This document shows positions 1 to 8,063 of a stretch of DNA of 16,645 nucleotides, piece by piece. A model generated the notes under the pieces. That model saw only the letters and a list, made by a program, of their open reading frames with translations, was not told where the DNA came from and did no database searches. Every line of letters starts with the position of its first letter. Within the stretch, counting starts at the first letter, position 1. The DNA is taken from NCBI GenBank assembly GCA_012512545.1, contig JAAZDZ010000564.1, positions 1-16,645 on the forward strand. Direction: 5' to 3'. The position numbers and the translations under genes were made by a program. The stretch is from Alcaligenaceae bacterium (GTDB lineage: Bacteria; Pseudomonadota; Gammaproteobacteria; Burkholderiales; Burkholderiaceae_B).

Positions 1-1749
1 ATGGAAACCCTTAACCTGGCCCAGACGCGTGGCTATGGCACGGGTGGCACGCTGCACATCGTTATCAATAACCAAATCGGTTTCACCACATCCGACCCGC
101 GCGATACACGTTCCACGCTGTATTGCACCGACGTGGTGAAAATGATCGAAGCACCGGTCTTCCACGTCAATGGCGACGACCCAGAAGCCGTGGTCTTTGT
201 CACGCAGTTGGCACTGGAATACCGCATGAAGTTCCGCCACGACGTCGTGGTGGATATCGTTTGCTTCCGTAAGCTGGGCCACAATGAGCAAGACACGCCT
301 TCGCTCACCCAGCCGCTCATGTACAAAAGCATCAGCAAGCATCCGGGCACTCGCAAGCTCTACGCTGACAAACTCGTTGCGCAAGGCGTACTGCAAGCAG
401 AAGAGCCGGATGAAATGGTTAAGGCCTATCGTCAGATTCTCGACGATGGCCAGCGTACCATTGAGCCCGTGCTGACCGATTACAAGAACAAGTACGCCAC
501 CGATTGGTCTCCGTTCCTCACAGCTAAATGGACCGATCACGCCGACACCGCTGTGCCGCTGTCGGAACTCACCCGCATCGGTGAAAAGCTCACCACGGTG
601 CCGGAGGGCTTTACGGTTCACCCGCTGGTCAAGCGCCTGCTGAATGACCGGCGCGCCATGGCGCGTGGTGAAGCGCGTGTAGACTGGGGCATGGCCGAGC
701 ACCTAGCTTTCGCCACCTTGGTTGCCAGTGGCTATCCCATCCGCATTACGGGTCAGGATTCCGGCCGTGGCACGTTTACCCACCGTCACGCGGTATTGCA
801 CGATCAGAACCGTGAACGCTGGAACGACGGCACGTATATCCCGCTGCAAAACGTCACGGAGAATCAGGCTTCATTCACGGTGATCGACTCTGTGTTGTCT
901 GAGGAAGCAGTACTGGCATTTGAGTACGGTTATGCTGCTGCTGAGCCCAACACCCTCACCATTTGGGAGGCCCAGTTCGGCGACTTCGTCAACGGCGCCC
1001 AGGTTGTGATCGACCAGTTCATTACCTCCGGCGAAGCTAAGTGGGGCCGTCATTGCGGTCTAACCCTCATGTTGCCGCACGGCTACGAAGGGCAGGGTCC
1101 GGAACACTCCTCGGCACGTATCGAGCGTTTCTTGCAGCTGTGCGCCGACAACAACATCCAGGTCGTCCAGCCCACCAATGGTGCGCAGATCTTCCACTTG
1201 TTGCGTCGCCAGATGATTCGCCAGTTCCGTAAGCCGCTCGTCATCCTGACGCCCAAGTCGCTGCTGCGCAACAAAGACGCTACGTCGCCGCTTGAAGACT
1301 TGGCTAACGGCCAGTTCCTGCCTGTTATTGGCGAAGCCGATGCCAGCATCGATCCAGCAGGCGTACAGCGCGTCATCGTGTGTTCCGGCAAGGTCTACTA
1401 TGACCTCGTCAACGCCCGCCGCGAAGGCGAGCGCAACGATGTCGCCATCTTGCGTGTGGAACAGCTGTATCCCTTTGCGCACAAAGCCTTCCAGGCCGAA
1501 TTCAGCAAGTATCCGAATGCCACGGAAGTCGTATGGGTACAGGACGAGCCCAAGAATCAAGGGCCGTGGTTCTATATTCAGCACCACTTGTATGAGAACA
1601 TGACGGAAGGCCAGAAGCTCGGCTACGCAGGCCGTGCGGCATCGGCTTCCCCGGCTGTGGGTTACCTGGCCAAGCATATCGAGCAGCAACGCGCCTTGCT
1701 CGACGCCGCGCTGGCGCCCAAGTTCAAGGGCTTCATGCTGACCAAGTAA
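1..1749 (+). CDS. sucA: 2-oxoglutarate dehydrogenase E1 component, C-terminal part (5' end outside window)
   Basis: E1 of the cytoplasmic 2-oxoglutarate dehydrogenase complex: the thiamine-diphosphate-dependent decarboxylase that passes a succinyl group to lipoyl-E2 in the TCA cycle. The visible 582 residues match the last 60 percent or so of the roughly 930-950-residue family. The window opens at METLNLAQ, which in the family directly follows the TPP motif (GDAAxxGQGVV), so the first ATG is an internal methionine and not the start. Visible family blocks are INNQIGFTT (about residues 22-30 of the fragment, ThDP/metal region), [33 protein letters not shown] in the pyrimidine-binding transketolase-like domain, [21 protein letters not shown] from residue 360, and the C-terminal SGKVYYDL and NQGPWFY segments. 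It is followed after 43 bp by sucB, fitting one operon. Nothing indicates damage; the truncation is the window edge only. Confidence 0.97.
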   Translation: METLNLAQTRGYGTGGTLHIVINNQIGFTTSDPRDTRSTLYCTDVVKMIEAPVFHVNGDDPEAVVFVTQLALEYRMKFRHDVVVDIVCFRKLGHNEQDTPSLTQPLMYKSISKHPGTRKLYADKLVAQGVLQAEEPDEMVKAYRQILDDGQRTIEPVLTDYKNKYATDWSPFLTAKWTDHADTAVPLSELTRIGEKLTTVPEGFTVHPLVKRLLNDRRAMARGEARVDWGMAEHLAFATLVASGYPIRITGQDSGRGTFTHRHAVLHDQNRERWNDGTYIPLQNVTENQASFTVIDSVLSEEAVLAFEYGYAAAEPNTLTIWEAQFGDFVNGAQVVIDQFITSGEAKWGRHCGLTLMLPHGYEGQGPEHSSARIERFLQLCADNNIQVVQPTNGAQIFHLLRRQMIRQFRKPLVILTPKSLLRNKDATSPLEDLANGQFLPVIGEADASIDPAGVQRVIVCSGKVYYDLVNARREGERNDVAILRVEQLYPFAHKAFQAEFSKYPNATEVVWVQDEPKNQGPWFYIQHHLYENMTEGQKLGYAGRAASASPAVGYLAKHIEQQRALLDAALAPKFKGFMLTK

Positions 1750-1792
1750 TCAACATTCACAGAAACTTAAAACACCAGAAACGGATACCAAT

Positions 1793-2998
1793 ATGGCAAT
1801 TACTGATGTGCTCGTTCCCCAGCTTTCGGAGTCGATTTCGGAAGCCACTTTGCTCGAATGGAAGAAGCAGCCCGGTGAAGCAGTGGAACTCGACGAAATC
1901 CTGATCGAAGTTGAAACCGATAAGGTGGTGCTGGAAGTGCCTGCACCCGCAGCCGGGGTTCTGAAGGAAATCGTCAAGGGCGATGGCGCTACCGTCACCG
2001 CTGGCGAAGTCCTGGCTCGCATCGACACCGAAGGCAAGGCCACCGCAGCCGCTGCACCTGCAGCGGCCGCTGAAGCGCCTGCCGCCGCTGCGCCTGCTGC
2101 AGCTTCCACGCCCGCCACCGCCATCACCTCGCCTGCCGCAGGCAAAATCCTGGCAGAAAAGGGCGTTGACCCGGCCAGCGTCGAAGGCACAGGCCGTGGC
2201 GGCCGCATTACCAAGGGCGATGCCCTTGGCGCCAGCGCCGCCGCACCCGCCCAGAAGCCTGCTGCGCCCGTTGCGCCGCCCACGCTTTCGCTGGATGGCC
2301 GCCCGGAACAGCGTGTCCCCATGAGCCGCCTGCGTGCCCGCGTGGCCGAACGCCTGCTGCAGTCCCAGCAGGAAAACGCCATCCTCACGACTTTCAACGA
2401 AGTCAATATGCAGGCCGTGATGGATCTTCGCCGCAAGTACAAGGACAGCTTCGAAAAAGAGCACGGCGTCAAGCTAGGCTTCACCTCCTTCTTCGTGAAG
2501 GCCGCCGTGGCCGCCCTCAAGAAGTATCCGGTTGTGAACGCATCGGTTGATGGCAAGGACATCATCTACCACGGCTACTTCGACATCGGCATCGCTGTCG
2601 GCAGCCCGCGCGGCCTGGTTGTGCCCATTCTGCGCAACGCCGATCAAATGTCCATCGCCGAAATCGAAAAAACGATTGCCGACTTCGGCAATCGTGCCCG
2701 CGACGGCAAGCTGACTCTCGACGAACTCACCGGCGGCACCTTCTCCATCTCCAACGGTGGTGTGTTCGGTTCCATGCTGTCCACCCCCATCATCAATCCG
2801 CCGCAGTCGGCCATCCTGGGCATTCACGCCACCAAGGAGCGTCCGGTTGTGGAAAACGGCCAGATTGTCATCCGTCCGATGAACTATCTGGCGCTGTCCT
2901 ATGACCACCGCATCATCGACGGCCGCGAAGCCGTGCTGTCGCTGGTGGCCATGAAAGAAGCACTGGAAGACCCGCAGCGTCTGCTGCTGGACGTCTGA
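1793..2998 (+). CDS. sucB: Dihydrolipoyllysine succinyltransferase, E2 of 2-oxoglutarate dehydrogenase
   Basis: E2 core of the 2-oxoglutarate dehydrogenase complex; transfers succinyl from lipoyl-lysine to CoA. The 401 residues are close to the usual length. Domains in order: a single lipoyl domain (1-77) with the ETDKVVLEV motif and lipoylated lysine K44; an Ala/Pro-rich flexible linker (about 82-110); the peripheral subunit-binding domain (about 111-146, [21 protein letters not shown]) that docks E1/E3; a second Ala/Pro linker; and the catalytic acyltransferase domain (about 170-401). The last ends with the diagnostic DHRIIDG motif, H372 and D376 being the expected catalytic pair. A single lipoyl domain and the sucA-sucB-lpdA order favour succinyl- over acetyltransferase. 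The ATG at 1793 gives the canonical N-terminus [14 protein letters not shown]; the Shine-Dalgarno is weak (ACGGA). A hairpin with a T-run follows the gene before lpdA. Confidence 0.97.
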   Translation: MAITDVLVPQLSESISEATLLEWKKQPGEAVELDEILIEVETDKVVLEVPAPAAGVLKEIVKGDGATVTAGEVLARIDTEGKATAAAAPAAAAEAPAAAAPAAASTPATAITSPAAGKILAEKGVDPASVEGTGRGGRITKGDALGASAAAPAQKPAAPVAPPTLSLDGRPEQRVPMSRLRARVAERLLQSQQENAILTTFNEVNMQAVMDLRRKYKDSFEKEHGVKLGFTSFFVKAAVAALKKYPVVNASVDGKDIIYHGYFDIGIAVGSPRGLVVPILRNADQMSIAEIEKTIADFGNRARDGKLTLDELTGGTFSISNGGVFGSMLSTPIINPPQSAILGIHATKERPVVENGQIVIRPMNYLALSYDHRIIDGREAVLSLVAMKEALEDPQRLLLDV

Positions 2999-3019
2999 TG
3001 CTCCAGGGCGCCTGATCAG

Positions 3020-3071
3020 CCCCGGCAAGGTCGAATCCAGCATGTTCTGAATTCGGCTGGCCGGGGTTTTT
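3020..3071 (+). terminator. Intrinsic terminator/attenuator-like hairpin between sucB and lpdA
   Basis: The outer arms CCCCGGC (3020-3026) and GCCGGGG (3060-3066) are perfect complements and are followed at once by five T residues (3067-3071). Inside them a second stem pairs CGAAT (3032-3036) with ATTCG (3051-3055). GC-rich stem plus T-tract on the + strand is the pattern of a Rho-independent terminator. It lies inside the apparent suc operon, 22 bp after the sucB stop codon, so it probably reduces rather than abolishes transcription into lpdA. The loop is long, so termination efficiency is uncertain. Confidence 0.65.
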
Positions 3072-3126
3072 CCTGGGTGCCAGTCTGAGCGTTTCCCCTG
3101 AACAACTTCAAAGACAGAGAAAGAAC

Positions 3127-4554
3127 ATGGCAAAACAATTTGATCTCGTGGTGATTGGCGCAGGCCCCGGCGGTTATATCGCGGCCATCCGTGCAGCACA
3201 GCTGGGCATGACGGTCGCGTGCGTTGATGCAGCGACCACAGCCGATGGCAAGCCTGCGCCCGGCGGCACCTGCACCAACGTGGGCTGCATTCCTTCCAAG
3301 GCTTTGCTGCAGTCGTCCGAGCACTACGAGCAGGCCAAAGAGCATTTCGAAGACCACGGTATCGAAGTCAAGGGCGTCAGTCTCAAGCTCGATAAGCTGC
3401 TGGCCCGCAAGAATACCGTCGTCAAGCAGAACAACGATGGCATTCTGTACCTGTTCAAGAAGAACAAGATCAGCTTCTTCCACGGTACAGGCGCATTTTC
3501 GAGCAAGGTCGATGGCGGCTGGAGCATCAAGGTAGAAGGCAAGGACGCCGAAGAACTGGTTGCCAAGCACGTCGTTGTGGCAACGGGTTCCGCACCGCGT
3601 CAGCTGCCCGGTCTGGAGTTCGACGAAACCACCGTGCTGTCCAACGACGGCGCGCTGAGCATTCCCTCGGTGCCCAAGAAGCTGGGCGTGATCGGCGCGG
3701 GCGTCATTGGCCTGGAACTGGGCAGCGTATGGCGTCGCCTGGGCGCAGAAGTCACCGTGCTGGAAGCCATGCCCGACTTTCTCGCCGTGGCCGATCAGCA
3801 GGTCGCCAAGGAAGCGCTCAAGGCGTTCACCAAGCAGGGCCTGAAGATCGAAACTGGCGTCAAGATTGACGAAGCCAAGGCTTCCTCCAAGGGCGTGAAC
3901 CTGGAATACACCGACGCCAAGGGCGAAGAGCACAAGCTGTCAGTCGATAAGCTCATTGTGTCGATTGGCCGCGTGCCCAATGTGCAGGGCCTGAACGGCG
4001 ATGCTGTCGGCCTCAAGCTGGATGAACGCGGCTTCATCGCCGTGGACGACGAATGCCGCACCAATCTGCCCAACGTCTGGGCGGTGGGTGATGTAGTGCG
4101 CGGCCCCATGCTGGCGCACAAGGCGGAATCCGAAGGCGTGGCCGTGGCCGAGCGCATCGCGGGTCAGTATGGCGATGTCAACTTCGACACCATTCCGTCG
4201 GTAATTTACACCTCGCCGGAAATCGCCTGGGTGGGCCGCAACGAGCAGCAGCTCAAGAAGGATGGCGTGGCCTACAAGGCCGGCAGCTTCCCGTTCATGG
4301 CCAACGGCCGCGCACGCGCGCTGGGCGACACAACCGGCTTCGTGAAGATTCTGGCCGACGCCAAGACTGACGAAGTTCTGGGCGTACACATCATAGGCCC
4401 GACGGCTTCGGAACTCATTGCGGAAGCCGTCACCATCATGGAATTCCGCGGCGCTGCCGAAGACATCGCGCGCATCTGCCACGCTCACCCGACGCTGTCC
4501 GAAGCTGTCAAGGAAGCGGCTCTGGCAGTGGACAAGCGCACGCTGAATTTCTAA
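3127..4554 (+). CDS. lpdA: Dihydrolipoyl dehydrogenase, E3 of 2-oxoacid dehydrogenase complexes
   Basis: FAD flavoprotein that reoxidises dihydrolipoyl-E2 with NAD+, normally shared between the 2-oxoglutarate complex and other lipoyl complexes. The 475 residues are full length. Visible: an N-terminal FAD Rossmann motif VIGAGPGGYIAA (from about residue 9); the redox disulfide in GGTCTNVGCIPSK, C49 and C54; an NAD-binding Rossmann motif GVIGAGVIGLELG (about 187-199); the second FAD motif ending NVWAVGDVVRG; and a C-terminal dimerisation domain with the catalytic pair H454 and E459 in HAHPTLSEAVKEA. The ATG at 3127 gives the typical start MAKQFDLVVIGAG; only a weak purine-rich stretch (GAGAAAG) precedes it. 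The 128 bp after sucB hold a terminator-like hairpin, so lpdA may be transcribed partly by read-through and partly from a promoter of its own, which I could not locate. Confidence 0.97.
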   Translation: MAKQFDLVVIGAGPGGYIAAIRAAQLGMTVACVDAATTADGKPAPGGTCTNVGCIPSKALLQSSEHYEQAKEHFEDHGIEVKGVSLKLDKLLARKNTVVKQNNDGILYLFKKNKISFFHGTGAFSSKVDGGWSIKVEGKDAEELVAKHVVVATGSAPRQLPGLEFDETTVLSNDGALSIPSVPKKLGVIGAGVIGLELGSVWRRLGAEVTVLEAMPDFLAVADQQVAKEALKAFTKQGLKIETGVKIDEAKASSKGVNLEYTDAKGEEHKLSVDKLIVSIGRVPNVQGLNGDAVGLKLDERGFIAVDDECRTNLPNVWAVGDVVRGPMLAHKAESEGVAVAERIAGQYGDVNFDTIPSVIYTSPEIAWVGRNEQQLKKDGVAYKAGSFPFMANGRARALGDTTGFVKILADAKTDEVLGVHIIGPTASELIAEAVTIMEFRGAAEDIARICHAHPTLSEAVKEAALAVDKRTLNF

Positions 4555-4576
4555 ACAGCAGGACATCCTGTGATTT

Positions 4577-4597
4577 TTCCCGGAATCTGTCCGGGAA
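4577..4597. repeat. Perfect 8-bp inverted repeat downstream of lpdA
   Basis: TTCCCGGA (4577-4584) and TCCGGGAA (4590-4597) are perfect complements around a 5-nt loop. A T-run lies on the upstream side, not the downstream side, so on neither strand does it have the layout of an intrinsic terminator. It may stabilise the lpdA mRNA 3' end, act as a protein site, or be incidental. Confidence 0.5.
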
Positions 4598-4617
4598 GCG
4601 CTGGCACCAGGAAACAT

Positions 4618-4637
4618 GCCCCGGTTCATGGGGCTTT
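4618..4637 (+). terminator. Short hairpin with weak T-tail downstream of lpdA
   Basis: GCCCC (4618-4622) pairs with GGGGC (4630-4634) around a 7-nt loop and is followed by TTT. The stem is short and the T-tract minimal, so it could be a weak terminator at best. It belongs to a run of three hairpins between lpdA and zapE. Confidence 0.35.
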
Positions 4638-4654
4638 CTGGGCCGGCATATTTC

Positions 4655-4688
4655 AAAAGGGCGGCCACAGTTCCGCCCTTTGTCTTTT
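4655..4688. terminator. Strong, probably bidirectional, Rho-independent terminator after lpdA
   Basis: AAAGGGCGG (4656-4664) and CCGCCCTTT (4673-4681) form a perfect 9-bp stem around an 8-nt loop. The + strand continues GTCTTTT, and the - strand has a matching T-run because four A residues (4655-4658) open the left arm. This is the best terminator in the window. It should end the sucAB-lpdA transcript just upstream of zapE. Confidence 0.75.
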
Positions 4689-4703
4689 CAAGTCTGGCAT
4701 TTC

Positions 4704-5795
4704 ATGAACGTACGCGAGTATTACCGCAAGGCGCTTGCTGAGCGAGGTTATCAACCCGATGCCGCTCAGGAAGCGGCCATTGACCGTCTTCAACGCTATT
4801 ACGACGAATGGATCAGCTTCAAGAAAGCGCGCTCTTCGCGAATCAAGAAATTGATCAAGCGGCCCGCTGTGCCGCGCGGCGTCTACCTGTGGGGCGGGGT
4901 CGGGCGAGGCAAGAGCTTCATCATGGATGCCTTCTACCTGACGGTGCCGGTCAAGCGCAAAACCCGTTTGCACTTTCATGAATTCATGCGGGGCGTCCAT
5001 GCCGAACTGAAAAAGGTGCGCGGCCAGCAGGACCCGCTTGAAGAAGTGGCGCGCCGCATTGCCAAACGTTACCGCCTGATCTGCTTTGATGAGTTCCATG
5101 TGTCGGATGTTGCCGACGCCATGATTCTGCACAAGCTGCTGCTTCATTTGTTCGAGCATGGCACGTCGTTCATCATGACGTCCAACTACGAGCCCGACAC
5201 CCTGTACCCGGACGGCCTGCATCGTGATCGCATCCTGCCTGCCATCCGCCTGATCAAGAATCAGATGGATATACTCAATGTAGATACAGGGGTGGATTAT
5301 CGGCGCCGCAGCCTGGAGCAGGTGCGCGCCTACCTGACGCCGCTTTCCGAGGAAACCACGGCCGAGCTGCAGGCTGACTTCCAGCGATTGTCCGACACGG
5401 CGCCGATGGAGCCGGTGCTGGAAATCGAGAACCGCAAGATTACAGCCGTCGCTCTGGCTGGCAGCATCGTCTGGTTCGACTTTGCCACCCTGTGCGGCAC
5501 ACCGCGCTCGCAGAACGATTATCTGGAACTGGCCACCCGTTTTGAAGCGGTGATTCTTTCCGACGTGCCCCGCATGACGGCGCGGCAGGCTTCGGAAGCG
5601 CGCCGCTTCACCTGGCTGATTGATGTGTTCTACGACCATAAGGTCAAGCTCATCATATCGGCCGAATGTCCGCCGGAAGAGCTTTATACTCAGGGGCCCT
5701 TGTCCAATGAGTTCCATCGCACGGTGTCGCGCATCGTCGAGATGCAGTCGCGCGAATATCTGGAATCCGAACGCCGGGCCGCTGTCGCTTTGTAG
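4704..5795 (+). CDS. zapE: AFG1/ZapE-family P-loop ATPase
   Basis: Member of the AFG1/LACE1 ATPase family; the E. coli homologue ZapE associates with the divisome and affects Z-ring constriction, and the mitochondrial homologue AFG1 is linked to protein quality control. The 363 residues are the family length. From the chosen ATG: Walker A GGVGRGKS at about residues 64-71, the family-specific LHFHEFMRGVH block near 89-99, and Walker B LICFDEFHVSDVADAMIL with D129/E130. SNYEPDTLYPDGLHRDR follows as the sensor region. The frame is open back to a TTG at 4680, but that lies inside the terminator stem, and MNVREYYRKALAERGYQPD is the usual family N-terminus. No Shine-Dalgarno is visible before this ATG, only about 15 nt after the terminator, so how it is expressed is unclear. 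trpS follows 36 bp downstream and may share the transcript. Confidence 0.93.
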   Translation: MNVREYYRKALAERGYQPDAAQEAAIDRLQRYYDEWISFKKARSSRIKKLIKRPAVPRGVYLWGGVGRGKSFIMDAFYLTVPVKRKTRLHFHEFMRGVHAELKKVRGQQDPLEEVARRIAKRYRLICFDEFHVSDVADAMILHKLLLHLFEHGTSFIMTSNYEPDTLYPDGLHRDRILPAIRLIKNQMDILNVDTGVDYRRRSLEQVRAYLTPLSEETTAELQADFQRLSDTAPMEPVLEIENRKITAVALAGSIVWFDFATLCGTPRSQNDYLELATRFEAVILSDVPRMTARQASEARRFTWLIDVFYDHKVKLIISAECPPEELYTQGPLSNEFHRTVSRIVEMQSREYLESERRAAVAL

Positions 5796-5831
5796 GCGCG
5801 GTCCTCTTACTGCCCATTCACAGTCATCAAT

Positions 5832-7169
5832 ATGAATACGCGAGTCCTCACTGGCATTACGACCACCGGCACCCCCCATCTGGGCAACTACGCAGGTGCC
5901 ATCCGGCCTTCCATCCAGGCCAGCACCCGCCCTGATGTCGATGCTTTCTACTTCATGGCGGATTATCACGCGCTGATCAAGTGCGACGAACCTGCCCGCA
6001 TCGCCCGTTCACGCCTTGAAATCGCCGCCACCTGGCTGGCAGCGGGGCTGGACCCTGAACGCGTCACCTTCTATCGTCAATCCGATATTCCAGAAATCCC
6101 CGAGCTGTGCTGGATGCTGACCTGCGTGACAGCCAAGGGCCTGATGAACCGGGCGCACGCCTACAAGGCGGCGGTAGACCAGAACACGGCCCGCAACGTG
6201 GATGAAGACGACGGCGTGACCATGGGGCTGTTTTCCTACCCGGTGCTGATGGCTGCCGACATCCTGATGTTCAATGCGAACAAGGTGCCGGTGGGCCGCG
6301 ACCAGATCCAGCACCTGGAAATGGCCCGCGATATCGCCCAGCGCTTCAACCACCTGTATGGCCAGGGCGAAGACCTTTTCGTTCTGCCTGAAGTGCAGGT
6401 GGATGACGACGTAGCCACTTTGCCGGGCCTGGATGGCCGCAAAATGTCCAAAAGCTACGACAACACCATTCCATTGTTTGAAGGCGGCAGCAAGGCCATG
6501 CGCGCGGCGGTGATGCGCATCGTTACTGATTCGCGTGGCCCGGGCGAGCCCAAGGACGCGGAGAATTCCCATCTCTACACGCTGTACCGGGCTTTTTCCC
6601 CGGCAGGACAGGCGGCGGCCTTCAAACAGGCTCTGGAAGAAGGGCTGGCCTGGGGCGAAGCCAAAACACAGCTTTGCGAATTGCTGGATGCCGAACTCGG
6701 CCCCATGCGCGAACGCTATGCTGAGCTGATTGCCCGCCCCGACCGCCTGGAAGACATTCTGCAGGCGGGCGCCCTGAAGGCGCGCAAGCTGTCCGTGCCC
6801 TTTATCGAACGCCTGCGCGAAGCGGTCGGTCTGCGCCGCAGTGTCGCGGTCAGTGTGGCAGCCGCGCCCGCTACGGGCAAGGCCAAAGGCAAGGCGGCGC
6901 GCTTTGTGAGTTTTCGCGATGAAGACGGCAGCTTCCGCTTCCGCTTGATTGGCCCGGATGGAACGGAGCTGCTGCTGTCAGAGCCGTTTGACGACCCCAA
7001 GGCGGCAGGCGTGGTCATCAAGGCGCTGCAGCAGCCAGGGGCGTTGCAGTCTCTGGCTATGGAAGAGGGCGAGGTGGTCAGCGTAAAAGTGGAGGGCCGA
7101 CTGGTTTGCCAGTATGCGACGGCCAGCGCGGCCGATGTTGCGGCAGCGCTGGCCTCCATGGGCGATTAA
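5832..7169 (+). CDS. trpS: Tryptophanyl-tRNA synthetase with C-terminal extension
   Basis: Class I aminoacyl-tRNA synthetase that charges tRNA-Trp in the cytoplasm. The HIGH-like signature is TPHLGNY (residues 14-20), and KMSKS is at 204-208 in [29 protein letters not shown] (about 157-173) is also typical. Common bacterial TrpRS enzymes are about 330-340 residues; this one has 445. The core ends near residue 338. After a short Ala/Lys linker (about 340-356) an extra segment follows (357-445), starting [16 protein letters not shown], which looks like a small beta-rich domain and resembles the YegP/DUF1508 fold pattern. As far as I recall, extended TrpRS forms are normal in Bordetella and relatives, so this is a lineage trait rather than a gene error. 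No clear Shine-Dalgarno precedes the ATG. The gene runs towards the convergent ABC permease gene 46 bp away. Confidence 0.96.
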   Translation: MNTRVLTGITTTGTPHLGNYAGAIRPSIQASTRPDVDAFYFMADYHALIKCDEPARIARSRLEIAATWLAAGLDPERVTFYRQSDIPEIPELCWMLTCVTAKGLMNRAHAYKAAVDQNTARNVDEDDGVTMGLFSYPVLMAADILMFNANKVPVGRDQIQHLEMARDIAQRFNHLYGQGEDLFVLPEVQVDDDVATLPGLDGRKMSKSYDNTIPLFEGGSKAMRAAVMRIVTDSRGPGEPKDAENSHLYTLYRAFSPAGQAAAFKQALEEGLAWGEAKTQLCELLDAELGPMRERYAELIARPDRLEDILQAGALKARKLSVPFIERLREAVGLRRSVAVSVAAAPATGKAKGKAARFVSFRDEDGSFRFRLIGPDGTELLLSEPFDDPKAAGVVIKALQQPGALQSLAMEEGEVVSVKVEGRLVCQYATASAADVAAALASMGD

Positions 7170-7180
7170 ATGCTTTTAGC

Positions 7181-7233
7181 GGCGGCCATCCAGCGCCGCC
7201 TGCGATGATCCGGCCTCATTCGGATGAGGCCGG
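7181..7233. terminator. Two hairpins between convergent trpS and the ABC permease gene
   Basis: Hairpin 1 pairs GGCGGC (7181-7186) with GCCGCC (7195-7200). Hairpin 2 pairs CCGGCCTCAT (7210-7219) with ATGAGGCCGG (7224-7233), a perfect 10-bp stem closed by a 4-nt loop. The second stem includes the TGA stop (7216-7218) of the minus-strand permease. Neither has a proper T-tract, so Rho-independent termination is only plausible; the convergent position favours a role as a bidirectional end. Confidence 0.5.
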
Positions 7234-8061
7234 GCGGGTAGCGCGGGCCTGGGCGCGGCCGCGCAGCCACTCCAGGGTCAGCAGCAGAGTCGTAGACAGA
7301 ATGATCAGCACCGTTGCCACGGCGGCGATGATGGGGCTGATGTTTTCACGGATGCCGGTAAACATCTGGCGCGGCAGTGTTACCTGCTGGGGGCCTGCCA
7401 GGAACAGCGTGACCACGACTTCATCGAACGAGGTGGCAAACGCGAACAGAGCCCCGGCGATGACGCCCGGCGCGATCAGCGGCAGCGAAACCGTGAAGAA
7501 GCTGTAGATCGCATTGGCGCCCAGGCTGTTGGCCGCCCGCACCAGATTATGGTCGAAACCGTGCAGGGTGGCGCTGACCGTGGTCAGGACAAACGGCGCA
7601 CCCAGGGCCGCATGAGACAGAATCAGCCCGGTATAGCTGTTGGCCAGCCCGTAAGGGGCGTAGAACAGATAGATGCCCACCCCCACCACCACCAATGGCA
7701 CGATCATGGGCGAAATCAGCACCGCCATGAGCAGGCCCTTGCCAGGGAATTTCGCCTGGTTCAGGCCAATGGCGGCCATGGTGCCCAGCACGGTGGCGAT
7801 CAGGGTGGCGGCCGGTGCCACGATGAAACTGTTGCGGGTGGCGCGCATCCAGTCTTCCGATTCCAGCAGAGCCTGGTACCACTTGAGTGAAAACTCCGGT
7901 ATGGGGTAGAGCAGCAGGCTGCCGCTGCTGAACGACAGAGGAATGATGACCAGCACGGGCAGCAGCAGGAACACGAGGATGAGCCAGCACAACCCGCGTA
8001 GCGCCTGGCGCCAGATTCGCTCTACCAGCGAGGTATAGGGAGGAAGGGCATGTGTTTTCAT
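7216..8061 (-). CDS. ABC transporter permease, PotC/PotI type
   Basis: Inner-membrane permease of a binding-protein-dependent importer in the spermidine/putrescine (polyamine-opine-GABA) family. The 281 residues are the usual length. About six hydrophobic segments are visible (roughly 22-42, 76-98, 109-132, 142-163, 197-217, 243-265). The EAA-type loop that contacts the ATPase is NLVRAANSLGANAIYSF (about 172-188) followed by TVSLPLIAPG, and the family motif FATSFDEVVVTLFL comes next. The ATG at 8061 lies 2 bp after the stop of the partner permease with GGGA as a likely ribosome site, indicating translational coupling. It is the last gene of the minus-strand operon. The C-terminal tail is rich in Ala and Arg and ends inside a hairpin. 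The substrate cannot be read from this subunit. Confidence 0.92.
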   Translation of the reverse strand: MKTHALPPYTSLVERIWRQALRGLCWLILVFLLLPVLVIIPLSFSSGSLLLYPIPEFSLKWYQALLESEDWMRATRNSFIVAPAATLIATVLGTMAAIGLNQAKFPGKGLLMAVLISPMIVPLVVVGVGIYLFYAPYGLANSYTGLILSHAALGAPFVLTTVSATLHGFDHNLVRAANSLGANAIYSFFTVSLPLIAPGVIAGALFAFATSFDEVVVTLFLAGPQQVTLPRQMFTGIRENISPIIAAVATVLIILSTTLLLTLEWLRGRAQARATRPASSE

Positions 8062-8063
8062 GG

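Noticed and set aside
1..1749. Reading the first ATG as the true start of a 582-residue protein.
   Set aside because: The sequence begins in the middle of the E1 family alignment, right after the TPP motif, so the ATG is an internal methionine and the gene extends to the left of the window.
2035..2290. Ala/Pro-coding repetitive DNA in sucB as a possible tandem repeat element.
   Set aside because: It encodes the normal flexible linkers of an E2 acyltransferase; low complexity is expected there.
3016..3933. A 305-codon minus-strand open frame across lpdA, and a similar one at 1750-2565 across sucB.
   Set aside because: Both are antisense shadows of full-length genes with intact catalytic motifs; no domain or ribosome site supports them.
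4653..5969. A 438-codon open frame on the minus strand across zapE.
   Set aside because: It lies antisense to a well-supported AFG1/ZapE gene, has no recognisable domain, and its composition is what a GC-rich antisense frame would give.
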